Below the pieces are notes generated by a model. The model made no database searches. It saw nothing but the letters and a program-made list of their open reading frames with translations, and was not told where the DNA came from. A DNA stretch of 58,952 nt from Oscillospiraceae bacterium (GTDB lineage: Bacteria > Bacillota > Clostridia > Oscillospirales > Ruminococcaceae), in the NCBI GenBank assembly GCA_017847875.1, contig JAGASN010000053.1, positions 1 to 58,952 of the forward strand, written 5' to 3'. Shown piece after piece: positions 6,596 to 15,097 of this stretch. Numbering within the stretch: the stretch's first letter is position 1; each line of letters opens with the position of its first letter. A program made the position numbers and the translations under genes.

Positions 6596-7969
6596 TTATT
6601 TATCCGCCATTGCAACTTTTATCATAATTGCGCATTCAACACGTTTTCTTTCCATTTCGCAGGAAAGTTTTACGGGTTTGTTGATATCTTTATTGAAGCT
6701 GTAGTTGTTTGCGTTACAGCCACCGGAACAATAGAATTTGCACCAGCAATCCTTGCATCCTTCTTTGGTATAGATATTGGAGCAGGCAAATTTATCCTTC
6801 ATTTCGGTATCGAGTGTACCATCGTCAAGATTGCCCATTTTCCATTCATCGTTGCCTACAAACTGGTGGCAGGGATAAATATCACCATCGGGAGTTACGG
6901 AAACATATTCATTTCCGCAACCGCATCCGCGGAGACGTTTTATTGCGCAGGGGCCCTGATCAAGGTCGATCATGAAATGGAAGAAGTTGAAGCATCTTCC
7001 CTCTTTTTTTCTGCGGATCATTTCAACTGCAAGTTTTTCATACTCCGCAAAAATTGTGGGAAGATCTTCTTCGGTAATTGCGTAAGGTTCGCTCGGATCC
7101 GCAATTACAGGCTCAACGCTGAGCTGGTCAAAACCAAGATCATCTGCAATATGATAAACGTCCTGTGCAAAATCGAGATTGTTTTTTGTAAAAGTTCCGC
7201 GTGCGTAATATTCCTTGTTTTCGCCCTCAAGGCGTTTTTCAACAAGTTTCTGAAACTTAGGAACAATTACGTCATAGCTTCCTTTTCCATTGATTGCAAG
7301 ACGCATATTATCGTTTACGCATTTTCTACCGTCGAGGGAAAGAACAACGTTTTTCATCTCCTTATTGATGTAATCAATGTTATCATCATTAAGAAGAACG
7401 CCGTTGGTGGTTACGGTAAAACGGAATTTTTTGTTATATTCTTCTTCCTTGCTTCTGGCATAGTCAACAATTTCTTTAACCGCATCCCAGTTCATAAGAG
7501 GTTCGCCACCGAAGAAATCCAGTTCAAGGTTGTGGCGGTTTCCGGAATGAGTAAGAAGAAAATCGATTGCTTTTTTTCCGGTTTCAACAGGCATAAGTTT
7601 TCTGCCTTTTCCAAAGTCGCCGGTGGAAGCAAAGCAATATTTGCAGCGAAGGTTGCAGTCATGGGAAATGTGAAGGCACATGGATTTTATGGGTGCGCCT
7701 TTCATCATATCAGTAAAACGTTCATAATCGTCTTCGCTGAAAAGCTGTCCGGCTTTCTGGAGTTCAAGAAGTTCGGAATAAACTTCAAGAAGTTCTTCTC
7801 TGGAATATTCTTTGGAAAGTTCATCAAGAATTTCTGTCGGAAATTCTTCCGGAAGCTTGTCCTCAAACTTGTTGAGAAGATCGAAGCAAAGTTTATCAAG
7901 AACATGAACAGCACCGGAGTTTACGTCGAGAGCTATATAATAACCGTTAAGATAAAAAGTATGTACCAT
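6596..7969 (-). CDS. scfB: SCIFF maturase, radical SAM/SPASM thioether-forming enzyme
   Basis: 457 residues. An N-terminal peptide-recognition domain (about 1-90) precedes the radical SAM core with the CxxxCxxC cluster motif CNLRCKYC (about 105) and GGEP (about 153). The C-terminal SPASM region has many cysteines in the expected order (CAIKRLRGCGCGN, YPCHQF, CKDCWCKFYCSGGC). SCIFF maturases install thioether bridges between precursor cysteines and acceptor residues to make a ranthipeptide. The cognate precursor gene is 69 bases upstream, separated by a terminator. Start has a GGAG box 11 bases ahead of ATG. Full length and intact. Confidence 0.95.
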   Translation of the reverse strand: MVHTFYLNGYYIALDVNSGAVHVLDKLCFDLLNKFEDKLPEEFPTEILDELSKEYSREELLEVYSELLELQKAGQLFSEDDYERFTDMMKGAPIKSMCLHISHDCNLRCKYCFASTGDFGKGRKLMPVETGKKAIDFLLTHSGNRHNLELDFFGGEPLMNWDAVKEIVDYARSKEEEYNKKFRFTVTTNGVLLNDDNIDYINKEMKNVVLSLDGRKCVNDNMRLAINGKGSYDVIVPKFQKLVEKRLEGENKEYYARGTFTKNNLDFAQDVYHIADDLGFDQLSVEPVIADPSEPYAITEEDLPTIFAEYEKLAVEMIRRKKEGRCFNFFHFMIDLDQGPCAIKRLRGCGCGNEYVSVTPDGDIYPCHQFVGNDEWKMGNLDDGTLDTEMKDKFACSNIYTKEGCKDCWCKFYCSGGCNANNYSFNKDINKPVKLSCEMERKRVECAIMIKVAMADK

Positions 7970-7981
7970 TTAAAAATCTCC

Positions 7982-8020
7982 AAAAAAACGGCAGGCGTAC
8001 CGGGCATTGGCACGCCTGCA
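7982..8020 (-). terminator. Intercistronic terminator between scfA and scfB
   Basis: On the minus strand a stem (GCAGGCGT paired with ACGCCTGC, arms 8012-8019 and 7991-7998) is followed by a seven-T run (7982-7988) and then the scfB ribosome site. It would let most transcripts stop after the small precursor gene, giving more peptide than enzyme. Confidence 0.75.
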
Positions 8021-8038
8021 ATTTTCAATAATCAAAAA

Positions 8039-8197
8039 TTATTTGTTGCCTTTGCGGGATTCGTTTTCGCATTCCTGGTTTGCAACAGTGCAGGAAGTTT
8101 TGCATGCAGACTGGCAGGAAGCCTGGCATTCGCCGCAGCCGCCTTTTGCGCAGGATTCTTTAAGATTTGCGTTGTTAACAGTTTTAATGTGTTCCAT
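8039..8197 (-). CDS. scfA: SCIFF ranthipeptide precursor
   Basis: 52 residues starting MEHIKTVNNANL, the conserved leader, and a Cys-rich core GGCGECQASCQSACKTSC then NQEC, matching the SCIFF (six cysteines in forty-five residues) family of Clostridia. The core cysteines are C21, C24, C28, C32, C36 and C43; an extra cysteine (C16) sits before the core. A charged tail follows the last cysteine. I start it at 8197 behind GGAGG rather than at the longer frame to 8233. scfB downstream is the maturase. Confidence 0.95.
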   Translation of the reverse strand: MEHIKTVNNANLKESCAKGGCGECQASCQSACKTSCTVANQECENESRKGNK

Positions 8198-8237
8198 TAT
8201 GTTATCCTCCTGAAAAAATACATATTTCAACACGATT

Positions 8238-8266
8238 AGTATAACACATAATTACAAAGGTTGCAA
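8238..8266 (-). promoter_or_regulatory. Promoter of scfA
   Basis: On the minus strand TTGCAA (8261-8266) and TATACT (8238-8243) are separated by 17 bases, a good housekeeping-sigma promoter about 40 bases upstream of the scfA start. Confidence 0.65.
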
Positions 8267-8653
8267 CTATTTTCTTTTAATATAATTAACTCCGATTATT
8301 CCTCCGAGGGAACCGGCGATAATAATCATCGTTGCTTTGATAATTGCCGCCGTTCCGAATCCGAAACTGTCAAAAAAAGCTCCGGAAATCCAGGCTGCTA
8401 TAAAAAATATCACTCCGGAAAACGCTCCGCAAAGAAATCCTTTTTCTTCAGAAAATCTTGCCGAAGCAAAACCTCCAACAAAACTTCCGAAAGCAAGAAA
8501 AATCACCGTTACCGGAGAAATAATCATTGCCGGAACATTTCCTACAGTAAGCGCCGCCGCCATTAAGAAAATAAGAATTGCTGAGGAAAGTATTCCGATT
8601 CCTGTTCCGAAAACCGTGCTTAATATAAATTTTTTAAAAAACTTCTGCGGCAT
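8267..8653 (-). CDS. TIGR04086-like four-span membrane protein
   Basis: 128 residues with about four membrane spans (near 9-32, 38-62, 73-95, 103-123), many Gly/Ala in the spans, and a basic end NYIKRK. It resembles the TIGR04086 (YrzE-like) membrane proteins found beside yajC and SCIFF genes in clostridia; function unknown. It is the only gene I found in the window that ends in TAG; reading through would add just five codons before TAA. The ribosome site GGAGCG can pair with an upstream AAAAACGCTTC, so initiation may be occluded. Confidence 0.7.
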   Translation of the reverse strand: MPQKFFKKFILSTVFGTGIGILSSAILIFLMAAALTVGNVPAMIISPVTVIFLAFGSFVGGFASARFSEEKGFLCGAFSGVIFFIAAWISGAFFDSFGFGTAAIIKATMIIIAGSLGGIIGVNYIKRK

Positions 8654-8722
8654 TAAAAAACGCTCCTTTCTGATATCCTTTTAAAGAATATTCAAAAAGA
8701 AGCGTTTTTATTCGGTCAACAA

Positions 8723-9064
8723 TTATTTTTCAGAAGCTTTTTCCTTTGCGGAAATGTTCTGTGCAACTGCGCTTTTAAGGATTCTGATCTTGCTTCTGTC
8801 GCTTCCGGTTTCGATAACAACAGTATCCTCTTTTATAGAAACAACAAGGCCTACAATTCCGCCTATGGTTACGATTTCATCGCCGATTTCAAGGTTTTCT
8901 CTCATTGCTCTGTCTTCTTTATCTTTTTTCTGCTGGGGACGGATAAGAAGAAAATAGAAAACGATAAGAACGATAACAATCGGAGCAAAGCTGATGATGG
9001 TATCCATAATGGAACCTTCACCCTCTGCGCCGGACATGGTAAGAAGATAATGCAAATTGGTCAT
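8723..9064 (-). CDS. yajC: Preprotein translocase accessory subunit YajC
   Basis: 113 residues: one membrane span (about 24-42) ending in the family signature FLLIRPQQKK, then a soluble domain with DEIVTIGGIVGLV. YajC associates with SecDF and the Sec translocon. It follows tgt on the same strand, the usual bacterial order tgt-yajC(-secDF), though secDF is not next here. Starts at 20 residues before the span; an internal ATG (M20) is an alternative start. Confidence 0.93.
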   Translation of the reverse strand: MTNLHYLLTMSGAEGEGSIMDTIISFAPIVIVLIVFYFLLIRPQQKKDKEDRAMRENLEIGDEIVTIGGIVGLVVSIKEDTVVIETGSDRSKIRILKSAVAQNISAKEKASEK

Positions 9065-9111
9065 TTTGTACCTCCGAAAATATTATAAAATAATTTTAGA
9101 CTAAAAAAGCA

Positions 9112-10242
9112 TCAGATTCTCTTTCCGAGAATATCGCGGTATTTCTGATAAAACTCCTCAAAAGTTCCGTTATCAAGAGCTTCGCGGATTCTTTCCATAA
9201 GGGTGTTATAGAAATAAAGGTTATGCTGAACGGTAAGCCTGTGTGCAAGAAGTTCGTTTGCGCGAAGAAGATGACGAACATAAGCTCTGCTGTGAAGACG
9301 GCAGGTCGGGCAGTTGCATTCCGGGTCAACCGGTCCCTGGTCATAGATATATTTCTCGTTGTTAAGGTTTCTTATACCCTGCCAGGTAAAAAGGGTTCCG
9401 TGGCGGGCGTTACGGCTCGGCATTACACAGTCAAAAAGGTCGACACCGCGGTGAACAGCTTCAAGAATATTTACGGGAGTTCCGACACCCATAAGATAAC
9501 GGGGTTTGTCCTTCGGCATATAAGGTTCAACAGCATCGATAATGCGGTACATTTCAAGGGTCGGTTCGCCAACAGCAAGGCCGCCGATTGCGTAACCGTC
9601 AAGATCAAGTTTCGCAATTTCTTTCATATGCTCAATGCGAAGATCCTCAAAAGTGCATCCCTGGTTGATTCCGAAAAGCATCTGGTGCGGGTTGATTGTA
9701 TCCGGAAGAGAATTAAGTCTTTCCATTTCCGCCTTGCAGCGATGAAGCCATCTTACGGTACGGGCGCAGGACTGTGCCGCATAGGATTTCGGCGCCGGGT
9801 TTTCAACACATTCATCAAAAGCCATTGCAATGGTGCTTCCGAGATGGGACTGAATCTGCATGGATTCTTCCGGACCCATAAAAATTCTGTGTCCATCAAG
9901 GTGGCTTCTGAAATAAACGCCTTCTTCTTTGATCTTACGGAGTTTTGAAAGGCTGAAAACCTGAAAGCCGCCGCTGTCGGTAAGAATCGGTCTGTCCCAG
10001 TTCATAAATTTATGAAGACCGCCGAGTTCCTTTACAACCAAATCGCCGGGACGGAGCGAAAGATGATAAGTGTTGCAAAGAGCAACCTGGCAATGGAGCT
10101 CTTTAAGATCTTCTGCGGCAACGCCGCCTTTTATTGCGCCGCAGGTTGCAACGTTCATAAATGCCGGAGTCTGAACAGTTCCATGAACGGTTTCAAATTC
10201 CGCTCTGCGCGCTTTTCCTTCAGTTTTTAAAACAGTAAACAT
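9112..10242 (-). CDS. tgt: tRNA-guanine transglycosylase (queuosine)
   Basis: 376 residues, full length for bacterial Tgt, which exchanges guanine-34 of GUN-anticodon tRNAs for preQ1. Visible are the substrate loop TDSGGFQVFSL (about 88-98), the nucleophile region FDCVMPSRNARHGTLF (about 263-278), and the zinc site with CNCPTC and a downstream His (about 300-332). The queuosine gene queA lies about 0.9 kb upstream. Leftward, followed by yajC. Confidence 0.97.
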   Translation of the reverse strand: MFTVLKTEGKARRAEFETVHGTVQTPAFMNVATCGAIKGGVAAEDLKELHCQVALCNTYHLSLRPGDLVVKELGGLHKFMNWDRPILTDSGGFQVFSLSKLRKIKEEGVYFRSHLDGHRIFMGPEESMQIQSHLGSTIAMAFDECVENPAPKSYAAQSCARTVRWLHRCKAEMERLNSLPDTINPHQMLFGINQGCTFEDLRIEHMKEIAKLDLDGYAIGGLAVGEPTLEMYRIIDAVEPYMPKDKPRYLMGVGTPVNILEAVHRGVDLFDCVMPSRNARHGTLFTWQGIRNLNNEKYIYDQGPVDPECNCPTCRLHSRAYVRHLLRANELLAHRLTVQHNLYFYNTLMERIREALDNGTFEEFYQKYRDILGKRI

Positions 10243-10350
10243 AAATCTCCTCTTTATAAGGCAATAATATATCTATATTAGTATAGCTTAATAACCAAAT
10301 CTTTTCAAGTAAAATTTATAAAATATTACTTTTCAACAGTGTTTCCGTTT

Positions 10351-10411
10351 GTATAATAAATCTTGACAATCGTATAATTTTTATGATAAACTTATAATAC
10401 TTTTTGTATAA
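10351..10411 (+). promoter_or_regulatory. Promoter with repeated GTATAA boxes before the XRE gene
   Basis: TTGACA at 10363-10368 followed at 16-17 bases by GATAAA gives a promoter for the gene at 10432. GTATAA occurs three times here (10351, 10372 and 10406), so the region may carry autoregulatory operator sites. Strand of tgt transcription is divergent. Confidence 0.45.
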
Positions 10412-10431
10412 CTTATTTATTGGAGATAAAA

Positions 10432-10800
10432 ATGGCAGAAATCAAAGATTTTGGAAGAAAAGTTAAAAAAATTATGAAACAGCGCGGAATAACCCAAAAC
10501 TGGCTTGCGCAAAAAATAGGAGCAACCGAGGCAACCCTTTCCCGCTATGTGAACAACAGCAGAAAACCCCAAGCAGATATTGCCGCGGAAATTGCGGAGG
10601 CACTTGATGTTTCTCTCGATTACCTTATGGGAATAAGCGGCTTCCCTGCCCCGATAAAAACTTTGAGCACCGAAGAATCGCTTATGCTCAGCGCTTTCGG
10701 AAGAGCAAACGCAAGAGATCGAAAAATCATATTCGGCGTGCTCGAAGACCACATGACCGCAGAAGAACTTGAAAGTTATAAAAAACTTCAAAAAATTTAA
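10432..10800 (+). CDS. XRE-family helix-turn-helix regulator
   Basis: 122 residues. The N-terminal domain (about 8-65) is a Cro/C1 helix-turn-helix (TQNWLAQKIGATEATLSRYVNNSRKPQ, then LDVSLDYLMG). The C-terminal half is a short helical region, possibly for dimerisation, with no membrane span. I use the ATG at 10432 behind TTGGAG; an upstream TTG lies inside the ribosome site. It sits alone between tgt (divergent) and rubredoxin; target genes unknown. Confidence 0.85.
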   Translation: MAEIKDFGRKVKKIMKQRGITQNWLAQKIGATEATLSRYVNNSRKPQADIAAEIAEALDVSLDYLMGISGFPAPIKTLSTEESLMLSAFGRANARDRKIIFGVLEDHMTAEELESYKKLQKI

Positions 10801-10898
10801 TTTTGTGTGACTAAGTTACGGAAAACCGAAATAAAATGATATATAATATAGACAAATCAAAGAAATGATTTAATAACAATTTTAAAGGAGATAATCTT

Positions 10899-11072
10899 AT
10901 GAAATATACCTGCATGATTTGTGGCTACACCTATGACGAAGAAAAAGGAATTCCCGAAAGAGGAATCGCACCCGGAACCAAATTCGAAGATCTTCCCGAA
11001 GATTTTCATTGCCCTCTTTGCAAAATGCCTAAAGATAAGTTCAGAAACGTCGCAAAAGACGTTCAGGGATAA
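10899..11072 (+). CDS. Rubredoxin
   Basis: 57 residues with the two iron-binding loops CMICG and CPLC, each Cys pair as in classic rubredoxins, and YTYDEEKG between. The usual Trp before CPLC is Phe-His here. Rubredoxin is a one-iron electron carrier that feeds oxygen and peroxide reductases in anaerobes. Ribosome site AAAGGAG. It has its own terminator. Confidence 0.97.
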   Translation: MKYTCMICGYTYDEEKGIPERGIAPGTKFEDLPEDFHCPLCKMPKDKFRNVAKDVQG

Positions 11073-11124
11073 AATCTAAAAATCAAGCTGTTAGAAAAAT
11101 ATCCGGAAACTGACAATCAATGCT

Positions 11125-11155
11125 AAAAAAGCGACCGCAATGCGGTCGCTTTTTT
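11125..11155. terminator. Bidirectional terminator between rubredoxin and queA
   Basis: A stem of about 15 bp (core GCGACCGCA and complement) flanked by six A and six T residues serves both convergent genes. Confidence 0.88.
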
Positions 11156-11161
11156 AATCTG

Positions 11162-12187
11162 TTATATAATTGCCATAGAGTCACCGAAAGAAAAAAATCT
11201 GTATCTTTCGTCAATTGCCTGCTGATAAGCGTTCATTACGTTTTCATAACCGGCAAAGGCTGAAACAAGCATTATAAGAGTGCTTTCCGGAAGATGGAAG
11301 TTCGTGATAAGTCCGTCAAGAACTTTGAATTTGAATCCCGGATAGATAAAAATGCTGGTATCATCGTCATCGGCTTTTATTTCACCGTATTTTGCCGCAA
11401 CGGATTCAAGAGTACGGCAGGAAGTTGTTCCGACCGCAATAACGCGGTGACCCGAGGCTTTCGTTTCGTTGATAAGCTTTGCGGTTTCTTCAGGAAGCAT
11501 ATAATGTTCCGTATGCATAATATGGTGTTCAAAATCCTCAACTTTAACCGGGCGGAAAGTTCCGAGGCCAACATGAAGAGTTACAAAAGCGGTCCTGATG
11601 CCTTTTTCTCTGATTTTGTCAAGAAGTTCTTCGGTAAAATGAAGTCCGGCAGTGGGAGCAGCCGCAGAACCGATTGGATCGGAATAAACTGTCTGGTAAC
11701 GCTCTTTATCCGCAAGTTTTTCGGTAATATAAGGCGGAAGGGGCATCTGACCGATTTCATCAAGAACGTTATAAATGTTGCCTTCATGTTCAAATTTTAC
11801 AATTCGGTTGCCGTCTTCAACAATATCGATAACTTCCGCTTTAAGGATTCCTCCGCCGAAAACAAATCTTTTTCCGACTTTTGCGTGTTTTCCGGGACGA
11901 ACAAGGATTTCCCAGACGTCGAGGTCTTTTTGTTTAAGAAGTAAAAACTCGATCGGAGAATGGGTGTCTTCCCTTTCGCCGATAAGTCTTGCCGGAATAA
12001 CCCTTGAATTATTGAGAACAAGAAGATCACCTGGTTCAAGAAGATCGATTATTTCATAAAAATGTTTGTGTTCAACCTCGCCCGTTTCTCTGTTGAGATG
12101 CATAAGGCGGGAATGATCGCGTTTATCCGCAGGATGCTGTGCAATAAGCTCCTCCGGAAGATCAAAATAAAAATCGCTTGTTTTCAT
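11162..12187 (-). CDS. queA: S-adenosylmethionine:tRNA ribosyltransferase-isomerase
   Basis: 341 residues, full length. QueA transfers and isomerises the ribosyl group of SAM onto preQ1-modified tRNA to give epoxyqueuosine. Conserved stretches: [21 protein letters not shown] at the start, [34 protein letters not shown] and the C-terminal [13 protein letters not shown] start at the ATG at 12187 rather than the TTG one codon earlier. It pairs functionally with tgt in the same window. Confidence 0.97.
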   Translation of the reverse strand: MKTSDFYFDLPEELIAQHPADKRDHSRLMHLNRETGEVEHKHFYEIIDLLEPGDLLVLNNSRVIPARLIGEREDTHSPIEFLLLKQKDLDVWEILVRPGKHAKVGKRFVFGGGILKAEVIDIVEDGNRIVKFEHEGNIYNVLDEIGQMPLPPYITEKLADKERYQTVYSDPIGSAAAPTAGLHFTEELLDKIREKGIRTAFVTLHVGLGTFRPVKVEDFEHHIMHTEHYMLPEETAKLINETKASGHRVIAVGTTSCRTLESVAAKYGEIKADDDDTSIFIYPGFKFKVLDGLITNFHLPESTLIMLVSAFAGYENVMNAYQQAIDERYRFFSFGDSMAII

Positions 12188-12221
12188 CAAATCACCGTTT
12201 ATCTAAAATTTTACAAAAATA

Positions 12222-12250
12222 TTGACAGAAAAATTATGTAATGATAAAAT
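12222..12250 (+). promoter_or_regulatory. Promoter of asd
   Basis: Consensus TTGACA (12222-12227), 17-base spacer and TAAAAT (12245-12250). The roughly 80-base leader to the asd ATG is AT-rich and I see no lysine riboswitch in it. Confidence 0.8.
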
Positions 12251-12335
12251 CAGAAACATATTCAATATAACTTATATATTATATTGCAACAAAGCTTTTA
12301 TTGCAAGCAAATTATTTTTTAAGGAGGCCCCGTTC

Positions 12336-13415
12336 ATGAAAAATTATAAAGTAGGCGTAATAGGCGCCACAGGAATGGTTGGCCAGCGCCTTGTAACGCT
12401 GCTTTCGAACCACCCGTGGTTCCATATCGAAGTTCTTGCCGCTTCCGGAAAAAGCGCCGGAAAAACCTATGAAAATGCCGTTTCCGGCCGTTGGGCAATG
12501 GAAACCGAAATTCCCGAAAACGTAAGAGAAATGGTCGTTCTCGATGCGGAAAAAGATGCGGAAGGAATCGCTTCTGTTGTTGATTTTGTTTTCTGCGCTG
12601 TAAATATGGATAAAGCCGCGACAAAGGCCCTTGAAGAAAAATATGCGAAGCTTGAATGTCCGGTAATGTCCAACAACAGCGCAAACCGCGGAGTTTCCGA
12701 TGTTCCGATGATAATTCCCGAAATCAACCCGGAACATATTGAAGCTGTTGCGGCACAGAAAAAACGCCTTGGAACAAAACGCGGTTTCATTTCCGCAAAA
12801 TCCAACTGCTCTATCCAAAGTTACGTTCCCGCACTTCATCCTCTTATGAAATTCGGAATCACAAAAGTTCTTGCCTGCACATATCAGGCAATTTCCGGTG
12901 CCGGAAAAAACTTTGAACGCTGGCCCGAAATGGTTGATAACCTTATTCCGTATATAGGCGGCGAAGAAGAAAAAAGTGAAAAGGAACCGCTTAAAATCTG
13001 GGGCAAAGTTGAAAACGGCGAAATAATCAACGCCGTTTCCCCCGCCATTACTACCCAATGCCTTCGCGTTCCGGTTTCCGACGGACACACTGCCGCAGTT
13101 TTTGTAAGTTTTGAAAACAAACCTTCCGTTGAAGAAATTAAAAAATGCTGGGCGGAATATAAAGGTGAACCTCAGCTTCTCGGTTTACCTTCCGCTCCGG
13201 AACATTTCCTCACCTATTTTGAAGAGCCCGACAGACCCCAGGCAAAACTTGACCGTAATCTTGAAAAAGGAATGGGAGTTTCTATCGGAAGACTCCGTCC
13301 CGACAGCCAGTATGACTATAAATTTGTAAGTCTTTCTCATAACACCCTTCGAGGTGCTGCAGGCGGAAACGTTCTTATGGCGGAACTTTATGCCGCAAAA
13401 GGCTATTTTGACTGA
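12336..13415 (+). CDS. asd: Aspartate-semialdehyde dehydrogenase
   Basis: 359 residues. It reduces aspartyl phosphate to aspartate semialdehyde, the branch point to lysine/diaminopimelate, threonine and methionine. Visible: the NADP-binding GATGMVGQRL (about 10-19), the catalytic cysteine in SAKSNCSIQ (about 150-158), and a conserved RVPVSDGHTAAV. The length and these motifs fit the fungal/archaeal-type (TIGR00978) enzyme. Start at 12336 has AAGGAGG. dapA follows 63 bases downstream, so the two form a lysine/cell-wall operon. Confidence 0.96.
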   Translation: MKNYKVGVIGATGMVGQRLVTLLSNHPWFHIEVLAASGKSAGKTYENAVSGRWAMETEIPENVREMVVLDAEKDAEGIASVVDFVFCAVNMDKAATKALEEKYAKLECPVMSNNSANRGVSDVPMIIPEINPEHIEAVAAQKKRLGTKRGFISAKSNCSIQSYVPALHPLMKFGITKVLACTYQAISGAGKNFERWPEMVDNLIPYIGGEEEKSEKEPLKIWGKVENGEIINAVSPAITTQCLRVPVSDGHTAAVFVSFENKPSVEEIKKCWAEYKGEPQLLGLPSAPEHFLTYFEEPDRPQAKLDRNLEKGMGVSIGRLRPDSQYDYKFVSLSHNTLRGAAGGNVLMAELYAAKGYFD

Positions 13416-13478
13416 ATATCATAATAAAATAAGCCTCCGCATAAATTGGTGTATCCATATTTGCGGAGGTTTTTTATT

Positions 13479-14366
13479 ATGAAAAATACAATTTTTACCG
13501 GCTGCGGAGTTGCAACTGTTACGCCAATGCGTCCGGATGGAACTGTTGATTTAAAAAAATACGCCGATTTTATTGATGAACTTATTCAGAATGGCGTTGA
13601 CGCAATTATTGTCAACGGGACCACCGGAGAATCCGCAACTCTTTCCGAAGAGGAACAATATAATATTATCTGCTGCGCAAAAGACGTTATAAAACACCGC
13701 GTACCGCTTATTGCAGGCGCCGGAAGCAACAACACCCACCATGCCGCAAAACTTGCCCTGAACGCAAGAAACGCCGGCGCGGACGCCGTTCTTTCCGTCA
13801 CACCGTATTATAACAAAGCAAACGAAAACGGCCTGGTCGAGCATTATAATTTTATTACAAAATGGTGCCAGCTTCCGACTATTGTTTATAACGTTCCTTC
13901 AAGAACCGGGGTTGACATTAGGCCCGAAACGTATCTAAAACTTTCCGAAAATCCGTTTATTTGCGCTGTTAAAGAAGCTTCCGGAAACGTTGCAAAAGCG
14001 GAACGCATTATATCTCTTTGCGGTGATAAAATCGATGTATATTCCGGAAATGATGAACTGACTCTTCCGCTTTTGAGCATCGGCGCAAAAGGCGTTATTT
14101 CTGTTGCGGCGAATATTGTTCCAAAAGAAATGCATGAACTTTGTTCCATCTATTTTGAAGGGAAATATATTGAAGCCGCAAGAAAGCAAATTGCGCTTAT
14201 TCCGCTTATTGATGCGCTTTTTTCAGACGTAAATCCCATTCCCGTCAAAGAAGCTATTAACATGCTCGGAAAAGAATTCGGTCCTCTCAGACTTCCTCTT
14301 TGTGAAATGGATTTTGATAAAAAAGAAAAGCTCCGTAACGTTCTCGAAAGCTATGAAATCCTTTGA
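13479..14366 (+). CDS. dapA: 4-hydroxy-tetrahydrodipicolinate synthase
   Basis: 295 residues. It condenses pyruvate with aspartate semialdehyde, the first committed step to diaminopimelate and lysine. Conserved GTTGES (about 45-50), Tyr in VTPYYNK (about 108-114), IVYNVPSRTG (about 135-144) and the Schiff-base lysine in AVKEASGN (about 162-169) are intact. Start at 13479 is set by GCGGAGG. Second gene after asd, which supplies its substrate. Confidence 0.97.
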   Translation: MKNTIFTGCGVATVTPMRPDGTVDLKKYADFIDELIQNGVDAIIVNGTTGESATLSEEEQYNIICCAKDVIKHRVPLIAGAGSNNTHHAAKLALNARNAGADAVLSVTPYYNKANENGLVEHYNFITKWCQLPTIVYNVPSRTGVDIRPETYLKLSENPFICAVKEASGNVAKAERIISLCGDKIDVYSGNDELTLPLLSIGAKGVISVAANIVPKEMHELCSIYFEGKYIEAARKQIALIPLIDALFSDVNPIPVKEAINMLGKEFGPLRLPLCEMDFDKKEKLRNVLESYEIL

Positions 14367-14487
14367 GCACCGTTTTGCTCTGCAAATCGGGCTGCTGAGC
14401 ATCAAAATCAAGGAGCAAAAAATATTCCCTGTGCTCAAATTTCTGCATAAGATTTTCCCGCATAAAAAATGGTTTATAATAATAAAA

Positions 14488-14514
14488 TAACCGGAGAAAA
14501 AGCTCTCCGGTTAT
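14488..14514. terminator. Bidirectional terminator after dapA
   Basis: A stem of about 11 bp (ATAACCGGAGA and complement) around an AAAAGC-type loop lies between the convergent dapA and 14519 genes. The 120 bases before it contain an inverted pair of TTGAGCAC (14363-14370 and 14431-14438). Confidence 0.8.
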
Positions 14515-14518
14515 TTTA

Positions 14519-15097
14519 TTATTCAATATTTTTCAGAAATTCAGAAATATCTTTTACTGCCGTTGCAGGGCAATCGCTCATAATTTCCCACACCGGTTTT
14601 TCTGTGTTTTTTCCGCCGAAATATTCTCGCGCGCAGATTATTACAGATTCCGGGTCTTTATAATCATGCATTTTGTCGTAAGCCTCATCAAAAACGGACA
14701 TATCAAATTTATAAACACGTTCCGCCTGCATTTCTATCTCATAAAGGCGCAGTTTGCTTTTTTCCTCTTCCGGTTCCTGTGCCCAGCCTGCCTGATACAA
14801 AATTGCAAAATCATCAAGATTGTCGAAATAATAATTGCTTTTTGTTCTGCTCGGAATATGTGGAAATTCCGTTTTTCTGATATATTCAAAAATTCCTTCC
14901 ACACACCATTTTGCTATATTATCCCATTCTTCATTCTGTTCCTCAAGCTTTTTTTCGAGCAGGATTTTAAGAGAATCCAATCCGTTCTCCATTGCAGAAA
15001 TATAAGGTTCACAATTTATGGATTTATTCAGATAATCCGGCTTCAGTTTATCTCCGAGCTTAAGTATTTCACTCATATGATATAATTTAATTATCAT
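14519..15097 (-). CDS. Uncharacterised protein, DUF2441-like
   Basis: 192 residues, soluble and acidic. The start IKLYHMSEILKLGDKLKP resembles the opening of DUF2441 proteins, whose fold may relate to ADP-ribosyl or RES-type domains; the rest (AREYFGGKN, WEIMSDCP near the end) I do not recognise beyond that. Its ATG overlaps the stop of the membrane-bound PstS-like gene as TGATG, so the two are co-translated. Function unknown. Confidence 0.6.
   Translation of the reverse strand: MIIKLYHMSEILKLGDKLKPDYLNKSINCEPYISAMENGLDSLKILLEKKLEEQNEEWDNIAKWCVEGIFEYIRKTEFPHIPSRTKSNYYFDNLDDFAILYQAGWAQEPEEEKSKLRLYEIEMQAERVYKFDMSVFDEAYDKMHDYKDPESVIICAREYFGGKNTEKPVWEIMSDCPATAVKDISEFLKNIE

Noticed and set aside
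12251..12335. Lysine riboswitch in the asd leader
   Set aside because: The leader is only about 80 bases, AT-rich and lacks the large multi-stem architecture of the L-box.
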